DNA from: Gemmatimonadales bacterium | GTDB lineage: Bacteria; Gemmatimonadota; Gemmatimonadetes; Longimicrobiales; Gaopeijiaceae | Reading direction: 5' to 3' | Assembly (NCBI GenBank): GCA_007692605.1 | Contig: REBS01000118.1 | Location: 1 to 45,531 of the forward strand | DNA length: 45,531 nucleotides | Shown: positions 16,859-24,352 of the stretch, in pieces | Layout: every line of letters starts with the position of its first letter | How positions within the stretch are numbered: the stretch's first letter is position 1 | Program-made: the position numbers and the translations under genes | The notes under the pieces: model-generated | The model's database searches: none | Told to the model about the DNA's origin: nothing | Seen by the model: only the letters and a program-made list of their open reading frames with translations

Positions 16859-18583
16859 ATGGATCAGGAGCGCATTACCACCCTCCTCGACTCGCTCGAC
16901 GGGAAGGGGTATGGGGCCTACAAGCGACTCAAGGGGGAGTGGTCCTTCCCCCGATTCACCCTCTTCGTGGACGATGTCCAGGGTGACCCCTTCGCGGCCC
17001 CGAGCCGCCTTCGCGCGGTGATTCCGCCCGAGATCGCCGCCCTTCCGGTCGATCTCTGCCGCAACCGTTCGCGGGCGATCGGCACGGCCTCGTTCATGGC
17101 CCGCCGGTTCGCGGGCCGGGCCACCAACCTTGGCACCAGTACCGGAAGCGGCAACTCGGGGCAGATCCGGATCGAGACCCCGGGGCAGGCCGTCTTCGAG
17201 ACAACGGCCCTGCAACTGCACCCGGACGGGGGCGTGGAGATCCGTTTCGGAGTCGGGCTCCCGGCCGGAGGCCGCCGGATCCGGGCCCGGGCCGCGATCG
17301 AGCTTCTCACCGAGCGGGTGCCCCGTGCGATCGACGAGAGTGGTCTTTCGACCGCGTACGAGGTTGCCGACCTCCGCCTCCACGCCGAGACCCACGAAGA
17401 CGCCGACGCGCTGCGCGACCAGCTGCGCGGCCACCGCTGGGTCGGCTTCGTAGCCGACGGATCGATCCTCCCCCGTCGCAGCGGGATCGACGATCGCCCT
17501 CTCGGCACCGAGGACGCGGTCCCCTTCGAATCCCCCCCTGCCCTGCGCGCCGAACTCGACACCCCCAACCGGGGCCGGGTCTCCGGGATGGCGATCCCCC
17601 GGGGGGTCACCCTGATCGCCGGAGGCGGCTACCACGGCAAGAGCACCCTGCTCCGGGCGATCGCCACCGGAATCCACAACCACCGCCCCGGAGACGGACG
17701 CGAACGGGTGGTGACCGATCCCGCGGCGGTGAAGGTGCGGGCCGAGGACGGACGGAGCGTGGCGGGCGTCGACATCTCTCCCTTCATCGGCCCCCTGCCC
17801 GGAGGAGCCGACACGACGGCCCTGTCGACCCCCAACGCTTCGGGGTCGACCTCGCAGGCGGCGGCGATCGCCGAAGCGCTGGAAGTCGGCGCCTCGGCCC
17901 TGCTGATCGACGAGGACACCGCGGCCACCAACTTCATGATTCGGGACCGGCGAATGCAGGCCCTGGTCCCCCGGGACTCGGAGCCGATCACCCCCCTGAT
18001 CGACCATGTCCGGGGGCTCACCGAGGAGCTCGACGTCTCGGTGATCCTGGTCATCGGGGGAAGCGGGGACTACCTCGAGGTGGCGGACACCGTGATCGGC
18101 ATGCGAAACTTTCGGGCCGCCGACTGGAGTCCTCGCGCCCGCGAGGTCGTCGAGAGCCACCCGACCGGGCGGGTGCCCGAGAGCACCGGCCCCCTCTCGC
18201 GTCCGGCTCCCCGGCGGCCCCACGCCCACTCCATCGACCCGTCCAGGGGGCGCCGATCGGTCAGCATCCGGTGTCGCGAGGCCGACACCATCGAGTTCGG
18301 GGAGGCCACGATCGACCTTCGCGGCATCGACCCCCTTCCCGCCCGTAGCCAGACCCGGGCGATCGGGCTGGCCCTCGTCCTCCTCCGCGATCATCTTGAG
18401 CAGGGTGCGAGGTCGCTTTCGGAGGCGCTCGACAGGGTGGAAGCCGCCGTCCGTACCGACGGACTCGATGTCCTCTCCGACCGCCTGCCCGGAGACCTCT
18501 CGGCCTTTCGGCGCTTCGAGCTGGCAGCGGCTCTGAATCGCCTTCGCACCCTCGAGGTTCGGGCGTCTCGCGAAGACTCCTGA
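16859..18583 (+). CDS. ABC_ATPase-family P-loop protein (MRB1590-like)
   Basis: 574 residues of the predicted ATPase of the ABC class. The N-terminal domain (about 1-100) holds LDGKGYGAYKRLKGEW and the RxIGTASFMARRF stretch. The ATPase core has Walker A GGGYHGKSTLL with K261, an ABC-signature-like NASGSTSQA, Walker B ALLIDEDTAATNFM with D351 and E352, then GGSGDYLEVAD as switch region. There are no membrane segments, so it is not a transporter. The trypanosome homologue MRB1590 is an RNA-editing-associated ATPase; bacterial members have no established role. ATG 16859 fits the family start; an earlier in-frame ATG at 16778 overlaps the divergent gene's start codon. The cupin gene begins 45 bases downstream and may be co-transcribed. 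Confidence 0.88.
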   Translation: MDQERITTLLDSLDGKGYGAYKRLKGEWSFPRFTLFVDDVQGDPFAAPSRLRAVIPPEIAALPVDLCRNRSRAIGTASFMARRFAGRATNLGTSTGSGNSGQIRIETPGQAVFETTALQLHPDGGVEIRFGVGLPAGGRRIRARAAIELLTERVPRAIDESGLSTAYEVADLRLHAETHEDADALRDQLRGHRWVGFVADGSILPRRSGIDDRPLGTEDAVPFESPPALRAELDTPNRGRVSGMAIPRGVTLIAGGGYHGKSTLLRAIATGIHNHRPGDGRERVVTDPAAVKVRAEDGRSVAGVDISPFIGPLPGGADTTALSTPNASGSTSQAAAIAEALEVGASALLIDEDTAATNFMIRDRRMQALVPRDSEPITPLIDHVRGLTEELDVSVILVIGGSGDYLEVADTVIGMRNFRAADWSPRAREVVESHPTGRVPESTGPLSRPAPRRPHAHSIDPSRGRRSVSIRCREADTIEFGEATIDLRGIDPLPARSQTRAIGLALVLLRDHLEQGARSLSEALDRVEAAVRTDGLDVLSDRLPGDLSAFRRFELAAALNRLRTLEVRASREDS

Positions 18584-18628
18584 TCCTCCGAAGGACCCCG
18601 AACCGAAATCCTCACCCCGGAGACACCA

Positions 18629-19015
18629 ATGTCCATCGTCCGCCCCGCTCACGAGATCCCGATGCAGTCGATCGAGGTCGCACGCGGCGCCGCCCGCCAG
18701 CTCCTTCTCGGCGAGGAGACCCATTCCTCCTTCCACACCCGACGCTTCCGGATGGAGCCCGGTGGCGGGATGCCCCGTCATACCAACTCGGTGGAGCACC
18801 AGCAGTACGTCCTGGCCGGCGAGGCCGCCGTGGGCATCGGTGACCGCGTGCACCGGGTCGTGCCGGGCACGATCGTGCACATTCCGGCCGGCGTGCCTCA
18901 CTGGTACCGAGTCGAGGGCGGGGCACCCTTCGAGTTCCTCTGCATGGTCCCCGCCGACGAGGACCGCGTCGAGCTCCTCGGAAGCGAGATCCCCGACGAC
19001 CCCGTGTCGGAGTGA
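18629..19015 (+). CDS. Single-domain cupin protein
   Basis: 128 residues forming one cupin barrel. The first motif, GGGMPRHTNSVEHQQYVLAG, keeps one His but has N where the second His normally stands and H where the usual Glu stands; the second motif is IPAGVPHWY with the conserved His. A metal site of three His is therefore possible but not canonical. Cupins of this size are isomerases, dioxygenases or small-molecule sensors; this one cannot be assigned. The ribosome site GGAG lies about 7 bases before ATG 18629. The stop overlaps the GTG of the following 565-residue gene (GTGA), and that gene overlaps the NhaC gene, so the three form one translated unit. Confidence 0.85.
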   Translation: MSIVRPAHEIPMQSIEVARGAARQLLLGEETHSSFHTRRFRMEPGGGMPRHTNSVEHQQYVLAGEAAVGIGDRVHRVVPGTIVHIPAGVPHWYRVEGGAPFEFLCMVPADEDRVELLGSEIPDDPVSE

Positions 19016-20709
19016 CCTCGATCGAGTCCGAGGGCGGCGCGCACCTTCTGCGCTGCATCCGCTTCACCCCGAGCGCCGAGATCCAGGCTCCGCCGGCGGA
19101 GGCGGGCGACCCCGAGGCGCTCGACGGGTGGCGGGGCTCCGGACATCTCGTGTCGGGTGGGGGGTTCATCGGGGAGGTCGATGAAACCCTCGGCCTGGTT
19201 CGGCTCCGCGACTCCAACGGCGAGACCCCCCTCACCGTTGCGGTCTCCGGTATGCATCCGGACGAGGACGTCCGCACATGGATCCGGGCCGGCGGGTGGA
19301 CGCGTCGCCTCCCGCTGACGGGACGGCGCACCCTGGTCGAAACGGGTCTGCTGATCGAGCACCTTCGGGCGGTCGCACTCAGCTGGCGCCTCGATCCACC
19401 CCCGCCCGACGCCCCCTCCCGGGAGGAGGAAGAGGCCGTGCGGATTTCGCTGCGGTTCGGGCCTTCCGGCTCCCCCGAGGCGATCGGACTGGCCCTTACC
19501 GAGTCGGTGTCAGCGATCGCCCTTGCGCTGGTGCCGGCGAACACCGAGCTCGACGACGCGTCCATCGAGCGCCAGTTGCGCCCCCTCAGGGCCCGTCAGC
19601 TCCAGCGCACCTCGCGGTTCCGAGACGAAGAGGCCGACTCCGGGGGACTGAGGCTTCGCTGGGTCTCGGGCACCGGCCAGGCGCTACCGGACCTCCGACG
19701 GGCGCGTCGTCAGCTCGACGCCGCCCTGCCGGATCGTACCGAGCCGGCGCTCGCTCTCGGAACGGCCTCGTCCGACCCCGAGGGTCGAGGTCCCGACGCT
19801 CCGAAGATCCGGGTACTCGGCTGGTCGGATCGATCCGTCGCCTCTGCTTCGGCCACGCCATCGGCCTCGACGCGCGCCGAGGTCGGTATCGGGCTGCTCC
19901 TTCTGGGGTGGCACGAGGCAGCCCGCCTTCAGCTTCACGCGCTGGCAGACGACCCTCGAGCCAGTCCGCACGGACTCCTCCACCTGGCCTCGCTCTGGGC
20001 CGGGTGGACCGGGCGACCGGATGTCCTCGTCAACTATGAATCGGCACTCAACGCCGCCGCCGCTGCGTTGTCTCCCGGGATCCGATCTCCCGGCGGAGCC
20101 GCCTGGCCCCGCCCATCGCGGCTCGTGCATTCGCTCGCAGACGCACTCGAGCCCACCGGACTCGAGGAGTGGCGGGCCGCGCTTCAGGTCCGAAGCGCCC
20201 TCCTTTCCCCCGGTCCCGACGTCCTCCGCCTTCCCCCGGTCTCGGGCTTCGAGGGTTCGCCACGATCACATGCCGGCGCGAACCCCACCCTGCAGGCGGC
20301 CCGGCTGGTGAGAAGCTGGATCGAGGGACAGCTCGGAGCGCGGGCCGAGGCCTCCTGGGGACGCCTCACCCTGCGCCCCCTGCTCGGAGACGCGCACCCC
20401 GGCGAAGTCCCGCCCCCGCCCCGACTCGAAACCCTTTCGGTGCGAGACCTGCGGGTGAGGGATGCGCGCGTCGAGTTGCACTGTCGGCACGACGACGGGC
20501 ACTTTACCTTCCGCCTCGCCCAGACACACGGACGCATCCCTCTGAACGTGATCTTCGAGCCATGGCTCCCCCTTCGCGAAATCCACGACATTCGCCTGGC
20601 CGGAGATCGGGTCGACCTCGACATCACCCCCGAGGGTCCCGGTGTCAGGGTGAAGCTGCAATTCCCTCTGGACCCGGAACGGAGATTGACCATCGATGGT
20701 GAGTACTGA
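19012..20709 (+). CDS. Unrecognised 565-residue protein, possibly a degenerate glycogen-debranching-like fold
   Basis: I do not recognise a family with confidence. No signal peptide and no membrane segment is seen, so it is probably cytosolic. The layout resembles amylo-alpha-1,6-glucosidase-type proteins: an N-terminal beta-rich part (GHLVSGGGFIGEVDETLGLV), a middle of paired helices (GIGLLLLGWHEAARLQLHAL, HGLLHLASLWAGWTGRPDVL, NYESALNAAAAALSPG) like an alpha/alpha toroid, and a C-terminal beta part (GRLTLRPLLGD, LSVRDLRVRDARVELHCRHD). The acidic catalytic residues expected of an active glycosidase are not evident. GTG 19012 is chosen for its GTGA overlap with the cupin. The last 14 bases overlap the NhaC gene, whose ATG is at 20696. 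Existence of the gene is well supported by this coupling; function is open. Confidence 0.72.
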   Translation: MTSIESEGGAHLLRCIRFTPSAEIQAPPAEAGDPEALDGWRGSGHLVSGGGFIGEVDETLGLVRLRDSNGETPLTVAVSGMHPDEDVRTWIRAGGWTRRLPLTGRRTLVETGLLIEHLRAVALSWRLDPPPPDAPSREEEEAVRISLRFGPSGSPEAIGLALTESVSAIALALVPANTELDDASIERQLRPLRARQLQRTSRFRDEEADSGGLRLRWVSGTGQALPDLRRARRQLDAALPDRTEPALALGTASSDPEGRGPDAPKIRVLGWSDRSVASASATPSASTRAEVGIGLLLLGWHEAARLQLHALADDPRASPHGLLHLASLWAGWTGRPDVLVNYESALNAAAAALSPGIRSPGGAAWPRPSRLVHSLADALEPTGLEEWRAALQVRSALLSPGPDVLRLPPVSGFEGSPRSHAGANPTLQAARLVRSWIEGQLGARAEASWGRLTLRPLLGDAHPGEVPPPPRLETLSVRDLRVRDARVELHCRHDDGHFTFRLAQTHGRIPLNVIFEPWLPLREIHDIRLAGDRVDLDITPEGPGVRVKLQFPLDPERRLTIDGEY

Positions 20710-22318
20710 CGCCGACGGCCGAGTGCAGCGCACCCCGGGCGCCCCGGACGAACCGGGCCCGGGCTCCGACACCCCGCTCTGGAGACGGTGGGCCCCCTTC
20801 GTCCTGACCGCGATCGCCATCGTGCTCGCCTGGACGCTCACACCGGAGTTGACCGAGCCCGTCGAGGAGGGAGGACACTACGGATTCACCTCGTTTCTTC
20901 CCGCCCTGGTCACCCTCATCCTCGTGTTCTTCACCCGGGACGTGGTCAGCTCGCTCTTCCTGGGGATCGTGGTCGCGGGCTTCGTCATCGCGGACATCAA
21001 CATCATCCAGGTCTTCCTGATCCCGTCACTCGCGACCGAGTCGTTCGCCGTGATCCTCCTGGTCTACCTCTGGGCCCTGGGAGGGCTGATCGGGATCTGG
21101 ACACGCACCGGGGGGGCCCGTCACTTCGCGGAATGGGCAGCCGTACGGATCGTGCGCGGTCCTCGCTCCGCGAAGTTCTTCGCGTGGCTGATGGGGATCA
21201 CCTTCCACCAAGGCGGCACGATCTCGACGATCCTGGCCGGAACCACCGTGAAGTCGGTCACCGACGAGCAGCGGGTCTCGCACGAGGAGCTCGCGTACGT
21301 GGTGGACTCGACGGCCTCGCCGATCGCGACGATCATCCCCCTGAACGCATGGCCGCTCTATGTGGCGGGACTCCTCGTCGGGACGACCCCGCTCTTCATG
21401 ACCGAGCAGGCGGTCGTCTCCTTCTTCTTCCAGTCGATCCCCTTCAACTTCTATGGGATCTTCGCAATCCTGCTCACCCTCCTGTTCGCCCTCGAGCTCC
21501 TCCCCTGGGAGGGTTCGCGCATGAAGAAGGCCCGGCTCCGCGCCCGGAAGACCGGCAAACTCGACCGGGATGGATCCGAGCCCCTGGCGGCCGACGAGCT
21601 GTCGCATCTGAAGGTTCCGAGCGGCTATCGGCCCGGCCTCGAGGACTTCGCCGTCCCCCTCCTGGTCCTGATCGGAGTCGCCCTCACCGGAGTGATCGGG
21701 CCCCTCATCCCGGCGCTTCAGGCCGGTGAGATCGAGCTGTTCCTGGCTGGAATCTCGGTGCCGATCGCCGAGGCCTTCGGCCTGGCGGTGCTTTCGGCAA
21801 TGGTTCTTGCGCTGGTCAAGGGAATGGAACTGAAGGAAGTCGTCGACGGCTTCGTCGACGGCTGCAAGGGGGTCACGATCGGAGCGATCATCCTGGCGCT
21901 CGCCGTCACCCTGGGGACGGTCTCGCGGGAACTCGGCACGGCGAACTTCATCGTCGAGACCACCGCGGAGCTCGTCAATCCGGTGATCCTGCCCGCACTG
22001 TTCATGTTCATCTGCATGGCAGTGGCCTTTTCGATCGGCTCGTCGTGGGGTACCTACGCCGTGGTCTTTCCCCTCGCCATGCCCCTCGCCTACGCGATCA
22101 ACCCCGACCCCTTCTACATGTCGCTTGCCTTCGGCGCCGTTCTGGGAGGTGCGGTCTTCGGTGATCAGTGCTCACCGATTTCCGACACCACGATCCTCTC
22201 GTCGCTCGCCTGCGGATGCGACGTGATGGATCACGTCCTGACCCAGCTTCCGATGGCGCTGGCGGCGGCGACCACGGGAGCGATTCTGGCCACGGGTCTC
22301 GCGCTCATGACCCTCTGA
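20696..22318 (+). CDS. NhaC-family Na+/H+ antiporter-type membrane transporter
   Basis: 540 residues and about eleven hydrophobic spans, for example WAPFVLTAIAIVLAWTL, FLPALVTLILVFFTR, SFAVILLVYLWALGGLIGIW, FAVPLLVLIGVALTGVIG and ALFMFICMAVAFSIGSSWG. Family marks are MGITFHQGGTISTILAGTT, VDSTASPIATIIPLNAW, SIGSSWGTYAVVFPLA and GGAVFGDQCSPISDTTILSS. NhaC proteins exchange sodium, or in some cases amino acids or organic acids, for protons. The charged loop around 270-310 is cytosolic. ATG 20696 lies inside the end of the previous gene, a 14-base overlap, which argues for coupled synthesis with the cupin and the unknown protein. The substrate cannot be fixed from sequence. The gene is convergent with the small basic-tail gene at 22371. 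Confidence 0.92.
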   Translation: MVSTDADGRVQRTPGAPDEPGPGSDTPLWRRWAPFVLTAIAIVLAWTLTPELTEPVEEGGHYGFTSFLPALVTLILVFFTRDVVSSLFLGIVVAGFVIADINIIQVFLIPSLATESFAVILLVYLWALGGLIGIWTRTGGARHFAEWAAVRIVRGPRSAKFFAWLMGITFHQGGTISTILAGTTVKSVTDEQRVSHEELAYVVDSTASPIATIIPLNAWPLYVAGLLVGTTPLFMTEQAVVSFFFQSIPFNFYGIFAILLTLLFALELLPWEGSRMKKARLRARKTGKLDRDGSEPLAADELSHLKVPSGYRPGLEDFAVPLLVLIGVALTGVIGPLIPALQAGEIELFLAGISVPIAEAFGLAVLSAMVLALVKGMELKEVVDGFVDGCKGVTIGAIILALAVTLGTVSRELGTANFIVETTAELVNPVILPALFMFICMAVAFSIGSSWGTYAVVFPLAMPLAYAINPDPFYMSLAFGAVLGGAVFGDQCSPISDTTILSSLACGCDVMDHVLTQLPMALAAATTGAILATGLALMTL

Positions 22319-22370
22319 GGGGCCGGAGGGAAGCGCGCGTTCCGTTGTGCGACCCTTGTGCGACCGACGG

Positions 22371-22616
22371 CTACTTCTTGCGGGTCTTCCGCCTGCGTTT
22401 CTTCTTGCTCGACAGCCGCTCCACGTCCTCATCACTGATGTAGTCGCGCTCTGCGAGGAGAGCCAGCAGCCGGTCGCCCCGATCGGGAACCGCAGTGCGG
22501 CTGACCTCTCGAGCCAGTTCGATCCGGTCCGCCTCATTGATGGTGTCCAAGATGGCGATGGGCGCACCGTATCGAAGTAGGATTCGCTTTGCGTCGATCG
22601 CGACGGTGTCTTCCAT
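22371..22616 (-). CDS. Small protein with a Lys/Arg-rich C-terminal tail
   Basis: 81 residues, unrecognised. The first 65 are helical and acidic-neutral (IDAKRILLRYGAPIAILDTI, DRGDRLLALLAERDYISDED); the last 15 are almost all Lys and Arg (SSKKKRRRKTRKK), typical of nucleic-acid contact or of ribosome-associated proteins. ATG 22616 is preferred: GGAG stands 5 bases upstream. A GTG two codons earlier (22622) overlaps that site. A promoter-like TTGACT-N17-CATATG is centred 46 bases upstream (22648-22676), in AT-richer DNA than its surroundings, giving a short leader. It is convergent with the NhaC gene and appears to be a single-gene unit. The ribosome site and promoter make it a likely real gene. 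Confidence 0.7.
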   Translation of the reverse strand: MEDTVAIDAKRILLRYGAPIAILDTINEADRIELAREVSRTAVPDRGDRLLALLAERDYISDEDVERLSSKKKRRRKTRKK

Positions 22617-22647
22617 CCTCACTCCCCGGGTTCAGTCAGGCCAGATT

Positions 22648-22676
22648 CATATGCGGAAACCCTATAACTTAGTCAA
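22648..22676 (-). promoter_or_regulatory. Sigma-70-like promoter for the small basic-tail gene
   Basis: Read on the minus strand: TTGACT (22676-22671), 17-base spacer, CATATG (22653-22648). The -35 box matches five of six consensus bases and the -10 box three of six. A start near 22641 would give a leader of about 25 bases before the GGAG and ATG at 22616. The local DNA is notably AT-richer than its flanks. Confidence 0.5.
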
Positions 22677-22730
22677 TTGCCGCACCCGCAGGCAAACATC
22701 TGATTCGTACGGCAGCTTCGAGCGTTCGAT

Positions 22731-23408
22731 TCAGCGCCCCACCAGGGGGATCGACACCATGAGAAAAAGGTCCGTCTGGAGGTCATCGCTCGATGACAGC
22801 CCCGACTCATCCCCAACCCCGTCGATGCGCGAGATCAGTGCACCGATCTCGAAGCGGGGGGTCACGATCCCCAGACGGAGTGCGCCGCCCGCGGCGAGAT
22901 GAAGCGTGGGCTGGGTCTGATCTCTCAGGACCTGGTCCCACCCCTCGGCCTCGAGATCGTCCCGATCGAAGCCGTACCGCTTCACTCCACCGCCCAGCAG
23001 GAGGTGCGGGCGAAGAATCAGGAGTTCGGGAAAGGGTCGCAGGATCACACCGGCTGTCGCGGTCAGGAGCGTGCTTCGAAGCTCACAGTCCTCGCACCCG
23101 ACTCCCTCGACCGGGACTTCCGACGCCGTGGCATAGCCGAGCTGAACCCGCGCCCCCCACGATGCCGCAGGGGAGCCCAGTTCAGCGGCCAGCCCAAGGG
23201 CGAGTGTGGAGTTCTTCCGGCCCGCTTCGAAGAGCGGCATCCCCTCCTCATCCCGTACGTCCAGCAGATCCGAAAGGGGCGAATACACCCCCACCGAAGG
23301 CAGAAGGCTCACCTGGGCGTACCCCCCCGAAGGGCTCAGCATTCCGGACACGACAGCGATGAGAAGCAGCCACAGACAGCGCAGGGTCAATCGCCGGGTC
23401 CATCGCAT
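22731..23408 (-). CDS. Exported outer-membrane beta-barrel-like protein
   Basis: 225 residues. The leader has a basic start (MRWTRRLTLR), hydrophobic core (LWLLLIAVVSGML) and cleavage near GGYAQ. The mature part alternates short amphipathic strands with turns (NSTLALGLAAELGSPAASWG, GARVQLGYATASE, LTATAGVILRPFPELLILRP, LHLAAGGALRLGIVTPRFEI) and ends in LFLMVSIPLVGR, all typical of small outer-membrane or porin-like barrels. A single CEDCEL pair could form a disulfide. The ligand is unknown. A GGAG lies 7 bases before ATG 23408. It is divergent from the MntR/DtxR-type regulator; a 20-base perfect palindrome lies between them, so it may be controlled by that regulator. Confidence 0.75.
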   Translation of the reverse strand: MRWTRRLTLRCLWLLLIAVVSGMLSPSGGYAQVSLLPSVGVYSPLSDLLDVRDEEGMPLFEAGRKNSTLALGLAAELGSPAASWGARVQLGYATASEVPVEGVGCEDCELRSTLLTATAGVILRPFPELLILRPHLLLGGGVKRYGFDRDDLEAEGWDQVLRDQTQPTLHLAAGGALRLGIVTPRFEIGALISRIDGVGDESGLSSSDDLQTDLFLMVSIPLVGR

Positions 23409-23480
23409 GGTCGATCTCCGATCTGGAGCTGGGGACGTGCGACCGGCAAGCCTCCGGAAGGCCTCTCAAGAACAACCGAA

Positions 23481-23500
23481 CGCTCTCGACGTCGAGAGCG
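23481..23500. promoter_or_regulatory. 20-base perfect palindrome between divergent genes, candidate operator
   Basis: Half-site CGCTCTCGAC is followed directly by its exact complement, with no spacer. It lies 73 bases upstream of the barrel-protein start and 148 bases upstream of the metalloregulator start. The 11-mer GGGGACGTGCG occurs on both sides of this area (23431 and 23500). It does not resemble known DtxR/IdeR boxes. A dyad in a divergent region beside a regulator gene fits an operator, but this is inference. Confidence 0.4.
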
Positions 23501-23579
23501 GGGACGTGCGCCAGGTCGAAACGGGAAGATACGGGTACTTCCTGCTTTTTACTCCCCCGACGCGGGAAAGGTGCGCCCC

Positions 23580-23608
23580 TCGACCTTCCGCACCGACTCA
23601 CCTAGATT
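23580..23608 (+). promoter_or_regulatory. Sigma-70-like promoter for the MntR/DtxR-type regulator
   Basis: TCGACC (23580-23585), a 17-base spacer, and TAGATT (23603-23608); each box matches four of six consensus bases. A start near 23615 would give a 33-base leader to the ATG at 23648. It lies about 80 bases downstream of the 20-base palindrome. Confidence 0.4.
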
Positions 23609-23647
23609 CTCAACGATCGGTCATACCCGCTGCACGGCCTGGACGTA

Positions 23648-24352
23648 ATGCCCCCTGACTCCCCAACGCTCTCCCGGTCTGTCGAGGACTACCTCAAGGC
23701 CATCTACTCCCTCACGGAGCGTGGTGAAGCTGCGTCCACGAGCAATATCGCGGAGGTCCTCGATATTCAACCCGCGTCGGTCAGTGGCATGGTGAAACGG
23801 CTCGCGGAGGCAGGATACGTCGAGCACGCCCCCTATCGCGGCGTGACCCTGACACCGGAGGGAAGCCGGGCCGCCCTTCAGGTCATCCGACGGCACCGGG
23901 TGCTCGAGACCTATCTGAGCCAGCGCCTCGGCTATTCCTGGGACGATGTTCACGAAGAGGCCGAGCGACTCGAGCACGCCGCATCGGACGAGTTGATCGA
24001 TCGGATGTCGGCGGCGCTCGAGGACCCGAGACACGATCCCCATGGGGCTCCGATCCCCACTCGCTCGGGGGACATCGAGATGGGCGAGCATTCCCTCCTG
24101 TCCGAGGTCGAGCCGGGGAGTCAGGTCGAGATCCGCGCCGTGAGGGACGAGGACTCGGAACGCCTTCGATACATGGAGGCCAGGGGCCTGATGCCCGGCG
24201 TGATCCTTCGGATCGAAGGGAAGGCGCCCTTCAATGGTCCAATCACGCTGCGAGTGGGCACCTCTCCCGGAACGCCCCAGACGATCGGGCACGAGTTGTC
24301 GCGACGCATCTGGGTCTCGGCGGTCAAGGCCGGGGATCCCGATGCCGGCTGA
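23648..24352 (+). CDS. DtxR/MntR-family metal-dependent transcriptional regulator
   Basis: 234 residues: winged helix (SVEDYLKAIYSLTERGEAAS, DIQPASVSGMVKRLAEAGYV, GVTLTPEG), dimerisation domain with HRVLETYL, and a C-terminal SH3/FeoA-like domain (about 155-230), the three-domain layout of DtxR rather than the short MntR. Predicted metal ligands are D14, H83, E106, E109 and H110. The E106 position is Cys in iron-sensing DtxR and Glu in manganese-sensing MntR, so manganese is favoured; the MntR ligand E11 is replaced by K17. Expected role: metal-activated repression of uptake or efflux genes. No transporter lies beside it. The stop overlaps the uridine kinase start by 11 bases. Its own promoter and a palindrome are upstream. 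Confidence 0.9.
   Translation: MPPDSPTLSRSVEDYLKAIYSLTERGEAASTSNIAEVLDIQPASVSGMVKRLAEAGYVEHAPYRGVTLTPEGSRAALQVIRRHRVLETYLSQRLGYSWDDVHEEAERLEHAASDELIDRMSAALEDPRHDPHGAPIPTRSGDIEMGEHSLLSEVEPGSQVEIRAVRDEDSERLRYMEARGLMPGVILRIEGKAPFNGPITLRVGTSPGTPQTIGHELSRRIWVSAVKAGDPDAG

Noticed and set aside
16643-18901. 752-codon minus-strand open frame spanning the ABC_ATPase gene
   Set aside because: It crosses three genes and has no family feature; the plus-strand ATPase has Walker A and B.
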